Notes under the pieces: generated by a model
What the model saw: only the letters and a program-made list of their open reading frames with translations
Told to the model about the DNA's origin: nothing
Database searches by the model: none
Part shown: one piece after another, positions 8,321 to 17,827 of the stretch
Layout: each line of letters opens with the position of its first letter
Numbering within the stretch: position 1 is the first letter of the stretch
Position numbers and translations under genes: made by a program
NCBI RefSeq assembly: GCF_016772475.1
Contig: NZ_CP068595.1
Span: forward strand, 2,976,001-3,040,000
Length of the DNA: 64,000 bases
Source: Paenibacillus sonchi
GTDB taxonomy: Bacteria; Bacillota; Bacilli; Paenibacillales; Paenibacillaceae
Reading direction: 5' to 3'

Positions 8321-9738
8321 CTACCGCCATAGCGGCAGGGTTATTACAAACGTGCAGCCTTGCTCCGGCCCGTCGCCAAGCCGGAGGCTTCCGCCCATCG
8401 CTTCGGCAAGCAGACGGCTGAAGGTAAGGCCAAGCCCCAGCCCCGGAGCGTGCTTTGCTTGCCGCTGCTGCGGAAGAAGGCCTCGAAGATCCGCCCGCGG
8501 TTCTCCTCGGGGATGCCCGTTCCATTATCCGTAACGGTAATCACTGCATAGCCCTGCGGGTTCTCTTCCAGGCGGAGGTCCAACTGAAGCATCTGTCCCG
8601 GCTGCTTGGCCTGAACGCTGTTGTTGAGCAGATTGACAAGAATCTGCTGAATGCGCAGCGGATCTCCCCGCAGGAACAGGGGCTCCCCGGGCAGCTGAAG
8701 CTCCGGCGTACAGACCTCCCCGTCCTGGGTCAGCTTCCACTGATAGACGATCTCCTCCAGCAGCGGAACGGCCTCCAGCCTGTCATGGCGGATGGCAACA
8801 ATGCCAGCGGCCAGGGCGTTGTAATCCAGCAGATCTGCGACCATGCGCTGCAGCCGCCCAGCCTCCAGCAGAGCAATGTCGAGGAATTCACCGGCCTCCT
8901 CGCCTTCGACAATGCCCTCACGCACCGCATGCACCAGTCCTTTGATGGAGGTGACCGGGGTTTTCAGCTCATGAGAGACCCCGGCCAGCATCACCGCCCT
9001 GGACTGCTCGAATTGCTGCAGCTTGCCCGCCATCTCCTGGAAGGAGAGCAGCAGCTCGTGAATCTCGCGCTCCTTGGCCTCCGTCTCCAGGATGATGTTG
9101 TATTTCCCTCCGCTGATCTGTGAGGCCGCGGAGGCTACACGCTGAATCGGCTTCGCCAGCTTGATGGACAAGAGATAGATGGTCAGCCAGCTTAAGATAA
9201 TCAGGAAGACGATCAGAATAGAGAAGAAGGTGATCTCTTCCCGGGGAATGTAGCGGAGCGAGCGTTTGGATTGCAGCACCATCACCTGTCCCCGCGTTTT
9301 GCCGTTTCCCTGAATCCGGGCGCCAGCCGCCTTGAACTCTGGGCTTCGCGCCGCGTCCAGGCTGTCATTAAGCTCGTAGCGCATTTCCTTCTCGGTCATC
9401 TCCGGCTGTGAGAACAGCAGCTCGCCCTGGGGACCCGTGATAATGACGCACATTTCCTGCGTCAATTTGAAGAACCGCTTGCGGTCCTCAATCAGCTGAT
9501 GCAGAGCCGGGGTGACATTCAGGCTGCCGTCTGCACTGACGCTGCGGTCGGCAATCTCCTGGGCGAGCAGGGCCGTGGTCTGCATCCGGTTGCTCATCGC
9601 CTCCTGCTGAATCCACCAAAAGGTCACAAGCGCGGTGAGCAGGAGGCCGGTGCCAATAATCAGCAGATAACGGACCGTCCAGTAGGAGAGGATGGAGGTG
9701 TGCTTTTTCCGCTGCTGCTTCCGCTTCAGGTGGTCCAT
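8321..9738 (-). CDS. Sensor histidine kinase (HAMP/HisKA), frameshifted near its 3' end
   Basis: The kinase has TM1 at about residues 23-43, an extracytoplasmic sensor region, TM2 at 170-191, HAMP, a HisKA domain with H256 in VSHELKTP, an N box (LLNNSVQA) and a G1 box (TDNGTGIPEE). After SSGKQ the uninterrupted frame turns into nonsense, while the next frame gives a perfect G2 box (PGLGLGLTF) and normal end, stopping at 8321. One base is missing between about 8448 and 8463. It overlaps the response regulator gene by 13 bp, so the pair is translationally coupled. I regard the break as a probable sequencing error; otherwise the kinase lacks part of its ATP-binding domain. Confidence 0.85.
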
Positions 9739-10409
9739 AATTGATACCCCGTTCCTCTAAGCGTGCGGATTTCGCCTTCTTCGGCAGGCCAGTGCGAAAG
9801 GGCCTGGCGCAGCCTTTTGATCGACAGATCCACCGCCCGGTCGCTTCCGTCATAGTCCATTTCCCATACATGCTCCAGCAGCTGATCCCTGGTGCAGATC
9901 TGATTCGGGCGCTCTGCGAGGAAGAGCAGCACCGACAGATCGCGGGGGCTTAAGGAAACCTCGGCCCCGTTCAGGAATACACTGCGGGCACCAAAATCTA
10001 TAAACAGGCTGCCGTAATGGCGCTTGCGGCTGCCGTCGGACCACTGTGAAGGGCGGCGCAGCACCGCATTTACGCGGGCCACCACCTCTTCGGGAATGAA
10101 GGGCTTGGACATGTAATCGTCGGCCCCTCCGTCCAGTCCGGCCAGACGGTCGCCGATAGAGTCTCTGGCCGTCAGCATAATCACGGGACAACTGCTTTTC
10201 TCACGGATCAGGCCCAGCAGCTCGAAGCCGTCCATATTCGGCAGATTAATATCGAGCAGAATCAGGGAAGGCGGTGCAGTCTCGAAGGCTTCCAGCGCGG
10301 TGCGCCCGTCTGCAGCGAGGGTGACCTGAAAGCCCGCCTTTTTGAGATAGGCCGCAAGCACGCGGGCAATCGCTTCCTCATCTTCGACAATCAGAATGGA
10401 TTTCATCAT
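9726..10409 (-). CDS. OmpR-family response regulator
   Basis: The 227-residue regulator has a receiver domain with the acidic pair in VEDEE, phospho-acceptor Asp in LLDINLP, a conserved Thr in MLTARD and Lys in MSKPF, followed by a winged-helix domain ending RGTGYQL. It is the partner of the overlapping histidine kinase. The ATG at 10409 has GGAG five bases upstream; longer starts lack an RBS. The divergent YceI gene 165 bp away is a plausible target because both face the same intergenic region. Confidence 0.9.
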   Translation of the reverse strand: MMKSILIVEDEEAIARVLAAYLKKAGFQVTLAADGRTALEAFETAPPSLILLDINLPNMDGFELLGLIREKSSCPVIMLTARDSIGDRLAGLDGGADDYMSKPFIPEEVVARVNAVLRRPSQWSDGSRKRHYGSLFIDFGARSVFLNGAEVSLSPRDLSVLLFLAERPNQICTRDQLLEHVWEMDYDGSDRAVDLSIKRLRQALSHWPAEEGEIRTLRGTGYQLWTT

Positions 10410-10573
10410 AGATACTCCAGTCTCCTTAACAGCATTCAACGGTTAGTTAAAATTACGACAATTTTACCACAATGCCGTTCACGCTGCTTTGACTTATTCC
10501 CGACATATTGCTTTGTTAGAATGGGAACCAAGCCATAGACGGCATTTGCAAAAATTTGGATGGAGGGAATAGG

Positions 10574-11290
10574 ATGAAGAAAAAAACAATCGCCATAACT
10601 GCCGCCGGAGTCGTTATCGCAGGAGCTATTACAGCATTTACGTTGCTCAATAACACCCTGGGCAATAATGTTGAAATCGAGTCCGTTATTCCGACACAGG
10701 AGACAGGAGCTTCGAACGGCACGAACACGGCGGATGCAGCCGCCGCACCGGCAGGAGCCGCCGTTACAGCAGAGCAGTTAAATGGTGCCTGGAACATCGC
10801 TGACACCTCAAAAGTATACTGGTCGGTAACGACCTCCAAGGAAACCGTCAATTTCGTAGACCCGGCAGTTACAGGAACCTGGAATGTGAACCTGGACGAC
10901 GCAAGCGCGATGACCGGCGAAGGAACGGTAGAGATGAGCGCCCTGGACTCCGGCAACGCGCAAAGGGACGAGCATGTAAAAGGAGCGGACTTCCTGTCCG
11001 TCACAGAATTCCCGCAGTCGACCTTTACCGTCAAATCCTTCTCGGAGCTGCCGGCGGGATGGACGGAAGGCACAGCGGTACCGGTTCAGCTGCAAGGCAT
11101 GATGACAGTAAAAGGCATTGAAAAAGAGGTCACCTTTGATGCCCAGGCCGTATACAGTGGCGGGCAGCTTATGCTGTCAGGTACAACCACTGTAACCTTT
11201 GAGGATTTCGGCATGGCCAACCCGCACTCAATTGTACTGGACACCGAAAATAATCTGGAGGTCCGCCTGGAGCTTGTACTGTCGAAATAA
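10574..11290 (+). CDS. YceI-family protein with N-terminal membrane anchor
   Basis: The ATG at 10574 follows GGAGGG at six bases. The first 25 residues hold a basic start and one hydrophobic segment (anchor or signal), then an Ala/Thr-rich linker. From residue about 70 the YceI lipocalin-like fold begins (LNGAWNIADTSKVYWSV) and runs to the end, with FEDFGMANP near the C-terminus. YceI proteins bind long-chain isoprenoid-type lipids in a hydrophobic pocket. The domain would lie outside the membrane. Its divergent two-component neighbours suggest envelope-responsive control, which is inference. Confidence 0.87.
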   Translation: MKKKTIAITAAGVVIAGAITAFTLLNNTLGNNVEIESVIPTQETGASNGTNTADAAAAPAGAAVTAEQLNGAWNIADTSKVYWSVTTSKETVNFVDPAVTGTWNVNLDDASAMTGEGTVEMSALDSGNAQRDEHVKGADFLSVTEFPQSTFTVKSFSELPAGWTEGTAVPVQLQGMMTVKGIEKEVTFDAQAVYSGGQLMLSGTTTVTFEDFGMANPHSIVLDTENNLEVRLELVLSK

Positions 11291-11314
11291 CAGGACTAGC
11301 TCAGTGATATCAAT

Positions 11315-11369
11315 AAAAAACTCTTCCCGGCTGCACCCTATTAGCAGCTTTCGGGAAGGGTTTTTTTGA
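11315..11369. terminator. Terminator after YceI gene
   Basis: Arms CTCTTCCCGG/CGGGAAGGG with a TTTTTTT run on the plus side and AAAAAA on the other, so it can act in both directions. Confidence 0.75.
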
Positions 11370-11436
11370 TTTTCGCTGGATATCCAACCTGCTGAGAGGT
11401 ATATTTTTACTTATACTGTGTGAAGGGGGAAGCTCT

Positions 11437-11826
11437 GTGATTGAAGTAGCAGCGGCGATTATACATAACGATGAAGGCCGTATCCTGATCGCCCGGCGGC
11501 GGCAGGGCAAATCACAGGCGGGCTTGTGGGAATTTCCCGGCGGCAAGCTGGAGGACGGCGAAGACGCGCCGGCTTGCCTGCGCAGAGAGCTGATGGAGGA
11601 GATGGGCATCGCGATCCTCCCTTACGCGGCTTTTGGAGTGAATGAGCATGACTATGACGGTTTCACGATCAGGCTGATTGCCTGGGAGGCCGAATATGCG
11701 GAAGGCAGCATCACGCTTAACGACCATGACGCTTTCCGCTGGGTGACTGTGAAGGAGCTGGAAGGGTTTGCTTTTGCCCCGGCGGATATCCCTTTTGTGA
11801 ACAGGCTGCTGGAGCCGTTAAAGTAA
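11437..11826 (+). CDS. mutT: MutT-like Nudix hydrolase (8-oxo-dGTP diphosphatase type)
   Basis: The 129-residue protein is of standard MutT size. The Nudix box runs from GGKLEDGEDAPACLRREL into MEEMG, with all conserved Gly and Glu residues in place. The start VAAAIIHNDEGRILIARR and the WEFPGG segment match MutT-type enzymes that clear oxidised dGTP and prevent AT-to-CG transversions. It starts with GTG at 11437 after GGGGGA. MutT activity is inferred from overall similarity; many related Nudix enzymes act on other nucleotides. Confidence 0.8.
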   Translation: MIEVAAAIIHNDEGRILIARRRQGKSQAGLWEFPGGKLEDGEDAPACLRRELMEEMGIAILPYAAFGVNEHDYDGFTIRLIAWEAEYAEGSITLNDHDAFRWVTVKELEGFAFAPADIPFVNRLLEPLK

Positions 11827-11974
11827 GCGGGCCAGCAGACGATATACAATATAATGGAAGAGGAAGAGTACATACTTAAGCTGAGGATTTCAAAAAGCGG
11901 GTGTATTTGCTGCGGGCAGACGAAGGCAGCCTGCTGCGCACCCGATGTTTGTAGCAACAGGAGGTTGACAATGT

Positions 11975-12325
11975 ATGTTCAAAAGCAGACTGACGATGAT
12001 CTTAAGCAGTGCTGCGGCCATGGTTCCTATCGTGCTGTATTTCTATCTCTACTCGCGGCTGCCGGATTTCGTGCCGGTTCATTATACCGGAACCACGGCT
12101 GACCGGTTTGTAAATAAATGGAGTGTGGATGTCGCCATGCTCTGCCTGCTCGGCTGGTTGGGCTTCGGCTTTATGCGGCTGCTGCAATTCTTATTGCGTA
12201 AAATATTCCTGAGCAGCTATATCCACAATATGGCGTCCATTCACCGGATCTGGAATGCGGCAACCTTGCTTGTGACGGCCGCCTTTGCCGCGATTAGCGT
12301 CTGTGCCCTGCTCGCTATGATGTAG
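11975..12325 (+). CDS. DUF1648-domain membrane protein
   Basis: The 116-residue protein has three predicted membrane segments (about 8-26, 51-72 and 93-113). Between the first two lies LPDFVPVHYTGTTADRFVNKW, split here as LPDFVPVHY and DRFVNKW, the hallmark of DUF1648 proteins such as SdpI-type immunity factors. It is much shorter than SdpI and lacks its C-terminal part. An ATG at 11971, better spaced from AGGAGG, opens a different frame of 43 codons with no recognisable content, so I choose 11975. Role unknown. Confidence 0.7.
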   Translation: MFKSRLTMILSSAAAMVPIVLYFYLYSRLPDFVPVHYTGTTADRFVNKWSVDVAMLCLLGWLGFGFMRLLQFLLRKIFLSSYIHNMASIHRIWNAATLLVTAAFAAISVCALLAMM

Positions 12326-12444
12326 CGGGATGCTCTTTCCACAAGTTATGTTAGCAATCCGATATTGTAGCTATAATAAGGAATATAGAATGAAACCTAT
12401 TCTTAACCCTTTCGGCTAAACTAAATCGAATATGGGAGAGCAGA

Positions 12445-14391
12445 ATGAACAAGAGGCAAACAGAGATTATGCGGAATTTGTTAACTGAACCAGACCGCTT
12501 ATGGCTAGTGCAGGATTTGGCGGATCAGACCGACTGCTCGGACAAAACCATTCGAAGTGATCTGAAGGTCATTCAAAAATATATTAACAAGCATTCCAAA
12601 GCACAACTTGTGAGAAAGCCGGGGCTTGGGATTTATCTGGAGCTGGGTGAAGAAGACCAGTCAGTCTTGCTTCAGCTGCTGTATTCAGAGGAGCATGTGG
12701 CAGAACATGAATCAGATGAAGAAAGAGTGCTGCATATCGCCTATCGGCTTCTGATGAACGCCAGCCCGGTGACTACGCAAGAGCTTGCTGAACAGTATTA
12801 TGTGAACAAAATGTTAATCCGCAGGGATCTGGAGAAGATTGAGCACTGGCTGCATAACCTTGATCTGGCGTTAATTATCCGGCCCCGCATAGGCCTTATG
12901 ATTAATGGCACCGAAAAAAATAAACGTCTGGCCCTTGCCAGGCTGAACCAGCTGATTGACAGCCCTGAGCTCACAGGACAATTGATGCGCAAACAGTTTG
13001 AACCGCATGAGATTGCAGCTGTAAATCATGAATTGAAAATATTTCAGGAACAGCACAGGCTCTTTTTCACGGATGAAACCTTCGAAGGGCTGATGCTGCA
13101 TATTCTGCTGATGGTCAAACGGACCAAGCTGAACCAGCCCGTTTCACTCTTGGAACAGGATGTTGCCTTCCTGCAGGAAAAAGAGGAGTATAGTTGGGCC
13201 GCAGCATTTTTGCAGCAACTGCATAAGCTGTTTTCAGTCTCATTCTCACGTGAGGAAGCGGCCTACCTGACCTTGCATTTGCTTGGCGGAAAGTTCAGAT
13301 ATGGGCAGGAGGAGACAGAGGGGAGACGGACCCTGTTGGCGGACAGCCACCCGCTTCTGCCGGAACTGGTCAGGCAGCTGGTCCAGCGGATGTCGGAACT
13401 AAATATGATAGAGTTCTCCAGCGACCAGGTGCTCCTGAACGGACTCAAGGTTCATTTGTACACCACGCTAAACCGTCTCCGTTATGGATTGAAGGTATCC
13501 AATCCGATGCTGGCCGATATCAAAAAGATGTATCCCTATATGTTTGACCGTGTTATTGAAGCTCTGGAAGCGGCGGGCCAAGCCGTTCAGCAAACGTTTC
13601 CAGAAGAGGAGGCCGCCTATATCACTCTGCATTTTCAAGCTTCCGTTGAACGGCTGCAGCAGAGCGAGCGGCAACCGCAAAAGGCTGTCATAGTGTGTCA
13701 CATGGGAATTGGCATGTCCCAATTGCTTCGTACAAAAGTGGAACGCAAATTCCCGTCGGTGCATGTCGGAACAACGATATCCAAAGCTGAGGTCAGGAGA
13801 TATCTGGCCGCACATGACGTGGATTTGGTGATATCAACCGTGGCTCTTCCCGAGGACGTTCAGCATATCGTCGTCTCTCCGCTGCTGGAACCCAGGGATG
13901 AGCGCTTGCTGGAACAGGCCATCCGGCGGCTGGATGAGCCTGACCGCAGGGTGGAAGAATCCGTTTTTCTAAAGTATACAACCCCGTTCCTGGTCTTTCC
14001 CCGGCAGGAGGCGCAGCGTCCCGAACCGTTAATTGCCAAGCTGGCAGGAATGCTTGAACAGAAGGGCTACGCGGAGCAGGGCTACGCGGAAAGCGTGTTG
14101 GCGAGGGAGAAACTATCCAATACTACCATTGGCGGAGGGGTGGCTATCCCGCATGGGAATTCGGAGTATATTAGACAATCTTCTATTGTTATTGCTGCGC
14201 TGAAGCAGCCGCTGCCCTGGGGGAACGAAACCGTGCAGTTGGTGTTCCTGCTCGCGGTCAAACATGACGAACGGGAAGAAATGCGGAGGCTGTTCAGAGA
14301 ATTGTCCCGGATTAGCGAGCAGCCTGCACTGGTCAGCGCGTTAGCCAAAGAAACGGATGCGATGGTCCTGCTCCGAAAGCTGGGCGGATAA
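12445..14391 (+). CDS. PRD-containing PTS-regulated transcriptional activator (MtlR/ManR type)
   Basis: This 648-residue regulator has the full multi-domain chain: a DeoR-like helix-turn-helix (1-60), a second HTH (about 95-150), PRD1 (about 185-290, His219 and His278), PRD2 (about 300-405, His337 and His396), an EIIB-like domain with Cys418 in VCHMGIGMS and an EIIA domain with phospho-acceptor His570 in AIPHGN. Such regulators sense the transport state of their own PTS by phosphorylation. It directly precedes the fructose-type EII gene in the same direction, separated by a terminator and a promoter with a cre-like site, so it should activate that gene. Confidence 0.9.
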   Translation: MNKRQTEIMRNLLTEPDRLWLVQDLADQTDCSDKTIRSDLKVIQKYINKHSKAQLVRKPGLGIYLELGEEDQSVLLQLLYSEEHVAEHESDEERVLHIAYRLLMNASPVTTQELAEQYYVNKMLIRRDLEKIEHWLHNLDLALIIRPRIGLMINGTEKNKRLALARLNQLIDSPELTGQLMRKQFEPHEIAAVNHELKIFQEQHRLFFTDETFEGLMLHILLMVKRTKLNQPVSLLEQDVAFLQEKEEYSWAAAFLQQLHKLFSVSFSREEAAYLTLHLLGGKFRYGQEETEGRRTLLADSHPLLPELVRQLVQRMSELNMIEFSSDQVLLNGLKVHLYTTLNRLRYGLKVSNPMLADIKKMYPYMFDRVIEALEAAGQAVQQTFPEEEAAYITLHFQASVERLQQSERQPQKAVIVCHMGIGMSQLLRTKVERKFPSVHVGTTISKAEVRRYLAAHDVDLVISTVALPEDVQHIVVSPLLEPRDERLLEQAIRRLDEPDRRVEESVFLKYTTPFLVFPRQEAQRPEPLIAKLAGMLEQKGYAEQGYAESVLAREKLSNTTIGGGVAIPHGNSEYIRQSSIVIAALKQPLPWGNETVQLVFLLAVKHDEREEMRRLFRELSRISEQPALVSALAKETDAMVLLRKLGG

Positions 14392-14415
14392 ATAGCAAAT
14401 GGAATATGCGCTGGA

Positions 14416-14466
14416 GAGGGGTGTCTCAAATAGCCGTGAAGCGGCTGCTTGGGATACCCCTTTTTT
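14416..14466 (+). terminator. Terminator of PRD regulator
   Basis: Arms AGGGGTGTCTCAA and TTGGGATACCCCT pair with few mismatches and an inner GCCG/CGGC stem; TTTTTT follows. Confidence 0.75.
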
Positions 14467-14530
14467 GGGGGGCAGAATGGACCTGGGTACTTATGGAGGA
14501 TGGCGATGCTTTGTTAGTATTGATCCGTTT

Positions 14531-14606
14531 TTCCGGAAGTTCCGGTAAAAAGTTTATCCGATATCCGCGAATAAGGTGGATATAATTTAAAATGTAAGCG
14601 CTGATA
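14531..14606 (+). promoter_or_regulatory. Promoter and cre-like site of the PTS gene
   Basis: A perfect -10 TATAAT lies at 14581-14586 without a good -35, as expected for an activator-dependent promoter. TTCCGGAA and a second TTCCGG at 14531-14545 may be part of the activator site. TGTAAGCGCTGATA (14593-14606) matches the catabolite response element at all but one position and sits just after the -10, suited to CcpA repression. Confidence 0.55.
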
Positions 14607-14622
14607 ATAGTGGAAAGGGACG

Positions 14623-16595
14623 ATGAATATGAAAATATTAGCGATAACCTCGTGTCCTAACGGCATTGCACATACCTATATGGCAGCTGAGAATCTGCAG
14701 AAAGCGGGGAAGAAATTAGGCATTGAAATCAAGGTGGAAACACAGGGCTCCATCGGCGTGGAGAATGCGCTGACGGAGGACGAAATACGTGAAGCAGACG
14801 GCATCATTATTGCAGCGGACAAGACCGTAGTGAAAGACCGTTTTGTCGGAAAGAAGCTGCTGGTTGTCGGAGTGCAAGAGGGATCCGCCATCCGGAAGAA
14901 TTGATCCAGCGGGTGATTAAAGGCGAAGTGCCTGTATACCAGGCACAGTCACGTTCTAACGACAGCCGGCCGGGTGATAAAGTGCCGAAACAAAATCCGG
15001 TTTACCGCCATTTGATGAACGGAGTCTCCTATATGGTGCCCTTTATCGTCATTGGAGGGCTGCTGATTGCAATTGCACTGACGATTGGCGGCGTGAAAAC
15101 ACCGGGCGGTCTAGTGATACCGGAAGGCTCCATCTGGAAGAACATTCAGGATATCGGGTCTGCTGCATTTACTTTCATGGTGCCCATTCTGGCAGGATTT
15201 ATCGCAATGAGCATTGCAGACCGGCCAGGACTTGCTCCGGGTATAGTCGGCGGATTTATCGCCGCGAACGGTAGCTTTTACGGCAGTGAAGCAGGTGCAG
15301 GGTTTATTGGCGGGATTATCGCCGGTTTTCTGGCGGGTTATGTAGCCCTCGGCATCCGTAAAATTAAGGTTGGCCGGGCGCTGCAGCCGATTATGCCCAT
15401 TATCATTATTCCCGTGCTCTCCTCACTGATTGTGGGTTTGATCTTTATCTTTTTCATCGGAGCTCCTATTGCCCACTTGTTTGAAGCGTTAACCGGCTGG
15501 CTTGCCGGCATGCAGGGAACAAGCTCGATTCTGCTGGCTTTGATTCTGGGCGCTATGATCTCCTTCGATATGGGCGGTCCGGTTAATAAGGTCGCCTTCC
15601 TGTTTGGATCGGCCATGATCGGTGAAGGGAATTATGAAATTATGGGACCTATCGCCGTAGCCATATGTATTCCGCCGATCGGGATGGGACTGGCTGCAAT
15701 GATCAGCAAACGTAAATTTGCAGCTGCTGAACGTGAGGCCGGCAAAGCGACATTCACCATGGGGCTGTTTGGGATTACTGAAGGTGCGATTCCTTTTGCT
15801 GCCCAGGACCCGCTGCGCGTAATTCCGAGCATCATGGCCGGCTCAATGGTTGGTTCGGTTATTGCGATGCTGGGCAATGTGGGAGACAGAGTAGCTCATG
15901 GCGGGCCTGTTGTGGCTGTACTGGGTGCAGTTGATCATGTTGTTATGTTTTTCATTGCGGTTATCGTCGGATCTGCCGTAACGGTGGCCATGGTGAGTCT
16001 GCTGAAACGGGACGTTGCAGTTGAGGATCACCCTCTTGAAGTATCGGCTGATGCTCCGATAAGCATGGGAAATGTCCAGCAGGCCAAGCCAGCTGAAACT
16101 TCAACAGCCGCTGGCGTGGAGCCGCCCACAGCACGTATTGAGAAACTGACCGATATTGTAACGCCCGATCTGATTAAGCTGAATTTAGCAGGAACCACAC
16201 AGGACACTGTTATTGATGAAATGGTTGCCGTTCTGGTGAACATCGGGGCCATCAGTTCTGCCCGTGACTTTAAAGAAGGGATACTGGCGCGTGAAGACGA
16301 AAGCACCACAGGCATCGGCATGAATATTGCCATCCCTCATTGTAAATCGGACGCGGTCCTGAAGCCGAGTGTGGTTTTTGGCATCAAGCAGGACGGAGTG
16401 GATTGGAAAAGTGTAGACGGCAGCCGCGCGAAGCTGATATTTATGATTGCCGTACCGCGCAACAGCAGGGAAAACACACATCTGAAGGTGCTGCAAATGT
16501 TGTCCCGCAAGCTGATGGATGATGATTTCAGAGAAGCGCTTCTTGCGGTTGCGACGAAGGAGGAGGCCTATCTGCTGCTTGAACAGGTGCGCTAA
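14623..16595 (+). CDS. fruA: Fructose-family PTS permease EIIB-EIIC-EIIA (one-base frameshift near 14881)
   Basis: The EIIB part (from 14623) has the phospho-acceptor Cys11 in ITSCPNGIAHT. As read, it ends after EGSAIRKN at 14904 and a second frame starts at a TTG inside the stop. Adding one G to the G3 run at 14880-14882 gives a continuous EGIRHPEELIQ junction, as in fused fructose permeases, so I annotate one protein of about 657 residues. EIIC follows with about nine membrane segments (DMGGPVNKVAF motif), then a linker and a C-terminal EIIA with His in AIPHCK. It imports and phosphorylates a fructose-type sugar, coupled to HPr. No separate 1-phosphofructokinase gene is nearby, so another hexose or hexitol is possible. 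Confidence 0.85.
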
Positions 16596-16617
16596 TTCAG
16601 GGTAGAAGAGTAAAATT

Positions 16618-16656
16618 AGGCTGACGATCCCTAACCCCGGGACCGCCAGCCTGTTT
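16618..16656 (+). terminator. Terminator of PTS gene
   Basis: Arms AGGCTGACGATCCC and GGGACCGCCAGCCT form the stem; the tail TGTTTGTGTGCTTGTT is moderately T-rich. Confidence 0.65.
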
Positions 16657-16745
16657 GTGTGCTTGTTCTCGCCGAGCCTGTACTCGCAAGGTATAGTTTG
16701 ATAGAATCAAAAGTACCTCAGGCCAATCATAAGGAGGATTCATCA

Positions 16746-17744
16746 ATGACAGTCGATAACGCTTACAAGGTAAAGTGGGGAATTCTCAGCACCGGCTGGA
16801 TCGCGCACCAGTTCGCAACCGATCTGGCCCATGCATCGAACGGGGTTGCCTATGCTGTAGGTTCGCGCAATCAGGAGAGCGCGGATGAGTTTGCCAAAAA
16901 CCACGGCATTCCGGTAGCCCATGCCACGTACGAGGATTTGGTCCATGATCCGGAGGTGGACGTCGTTTATATCGGGACCCCGCATCCTTTTCACAAAGAC
17001 AATGCGCTGCTCGCGCTGCGTGCAGGCAAGGCGGTGCTCTGCGAGAAGCCGTTTACGGTGAACAGCGGTGAGCTGGAGGAGATTGTGGCGTATGCCCGTG
17101 AACATAAGCTGTTCCTGATGGAAGCGATGTGGAGCCGCTACATTCCGGCCAACGTCAAGGTCAGAGAGTGGGTTGCCGCACAGCGGATTGGAGACGTCCG
17201 GCTGGTCAAGGCGGATCTCGGCTTCCGGGCAGAATGGAATCCAGAGAGCCGTCTGCTGAACCCGGCGCTGGGCGGCGGTGCGCTGCTGGACGTCGGCATT
17301 TATCCGGTTTCTTTTGCCTCCATGATCTTTGGACCCCACCCGGAGAGTGTAGCCAGCACTGTACATATGGGTGAAACGGGGGTAGATGAGCATTTCTCGC
17401 TGCTGCTGTCCTATGGCGGCGGCAAAACGGCTTCCCTCAACGGCGGGGTGCGCCTGAATATGCTGCAGGAGGCCTATGTGTTCGGGACGGAAGGGCATAT
17501 TGTTGTAAAGGGCTCTTTTGTCAATCCAAAGTCAGCTGAGTTGTATGTCGGCGGTGAGCTTGTGGAGACCTTTGAAGACGACCGGACTTCTATCGGGTAT
17601 GCCTTTGAAGCGGAAGAAGTGGGGCGCTGTCTGCAGGCGGGACTTACGGAGAGCCCGACGCTGACGCTGGATGAATCGTTAGCGATTCTGAAGCTGCTGG
17701 ATCGGGTGCGTGCGGAGTGGGGACTTGTGTATCCCGGGGAATAA
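16746..17744 (+). CDS. Gfo/Idh/MocA-family NAD(P)-dependent oxidoreductase
   Basis: The ATG at 16746 has AAGGAGG eight bases upstream. The 332-residue protein has an N-terminal Rossmann fold (WGILSTGWIAHQFA, an atypical glycine motif with STG in place of GAG), the YIGTPHPFH segment and the CEKPF motif with the catalytic-site Lys, then a C-terminal alpha/beta dimerisation domain. Members oxidise or reduce sugars, inositols or dihydrodiols. The EAMWSRY segment is typical of the dihydrodiol dehydrogenase-like branch. Substrate unknown; the neighbours are an upstream PTS gene and a downstream ADP-ribosylglycohydrolase. Confidence 0.85.
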   Translation: MTVDNAYKVKWGILSTGWIAHQFATDLAHASNGVAYAVGSRNQESADEFAKNHGIPVAHATYEDLVHDPEVDVVYIGTPHPFHKDNALLALRAGKAVLCEKPFTVNSGELEEIVAYAREHKLFLMEAMWSRYIPANVKVREWVAAQRIGDVRLVKADLGFRAEWNPESRLLNPALGGGALLDVGIYPVSFASMIFGPHPESVASTVHMGETGVDEHFSLLLSYGGGKTASLNGGVRLNMLQEAYVFGTEGHIVVKGSFVNPKSAELYVGGELVETFEDDRTSIGYAFEAEEVGRCLQAGLTESPTLTLDESLAILKLLDRVRAEWGLVYPGE

Positions 17745-17827
17745 ACGGCGAATGGGCGTATGGACACAATGATTGCCCGGTTCAATGACGGGCGATAGAC
17801 AGAAGATGAATTACAGGAGGTGCGAAA

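Noticed and set aside
11854..12102. Alternative frame from ATG 11971 before the DUF1648 gene
   Set aside because: It has the better RBS spacing but its product has no recognisable content and overlaps a clear family match.
14901..16595. Separate EIIC-EIIA gene starting at TTG
   Set aside because: The junction reads as a normal fused permease after one base is added, and the TTG has no properly spaced RBS.
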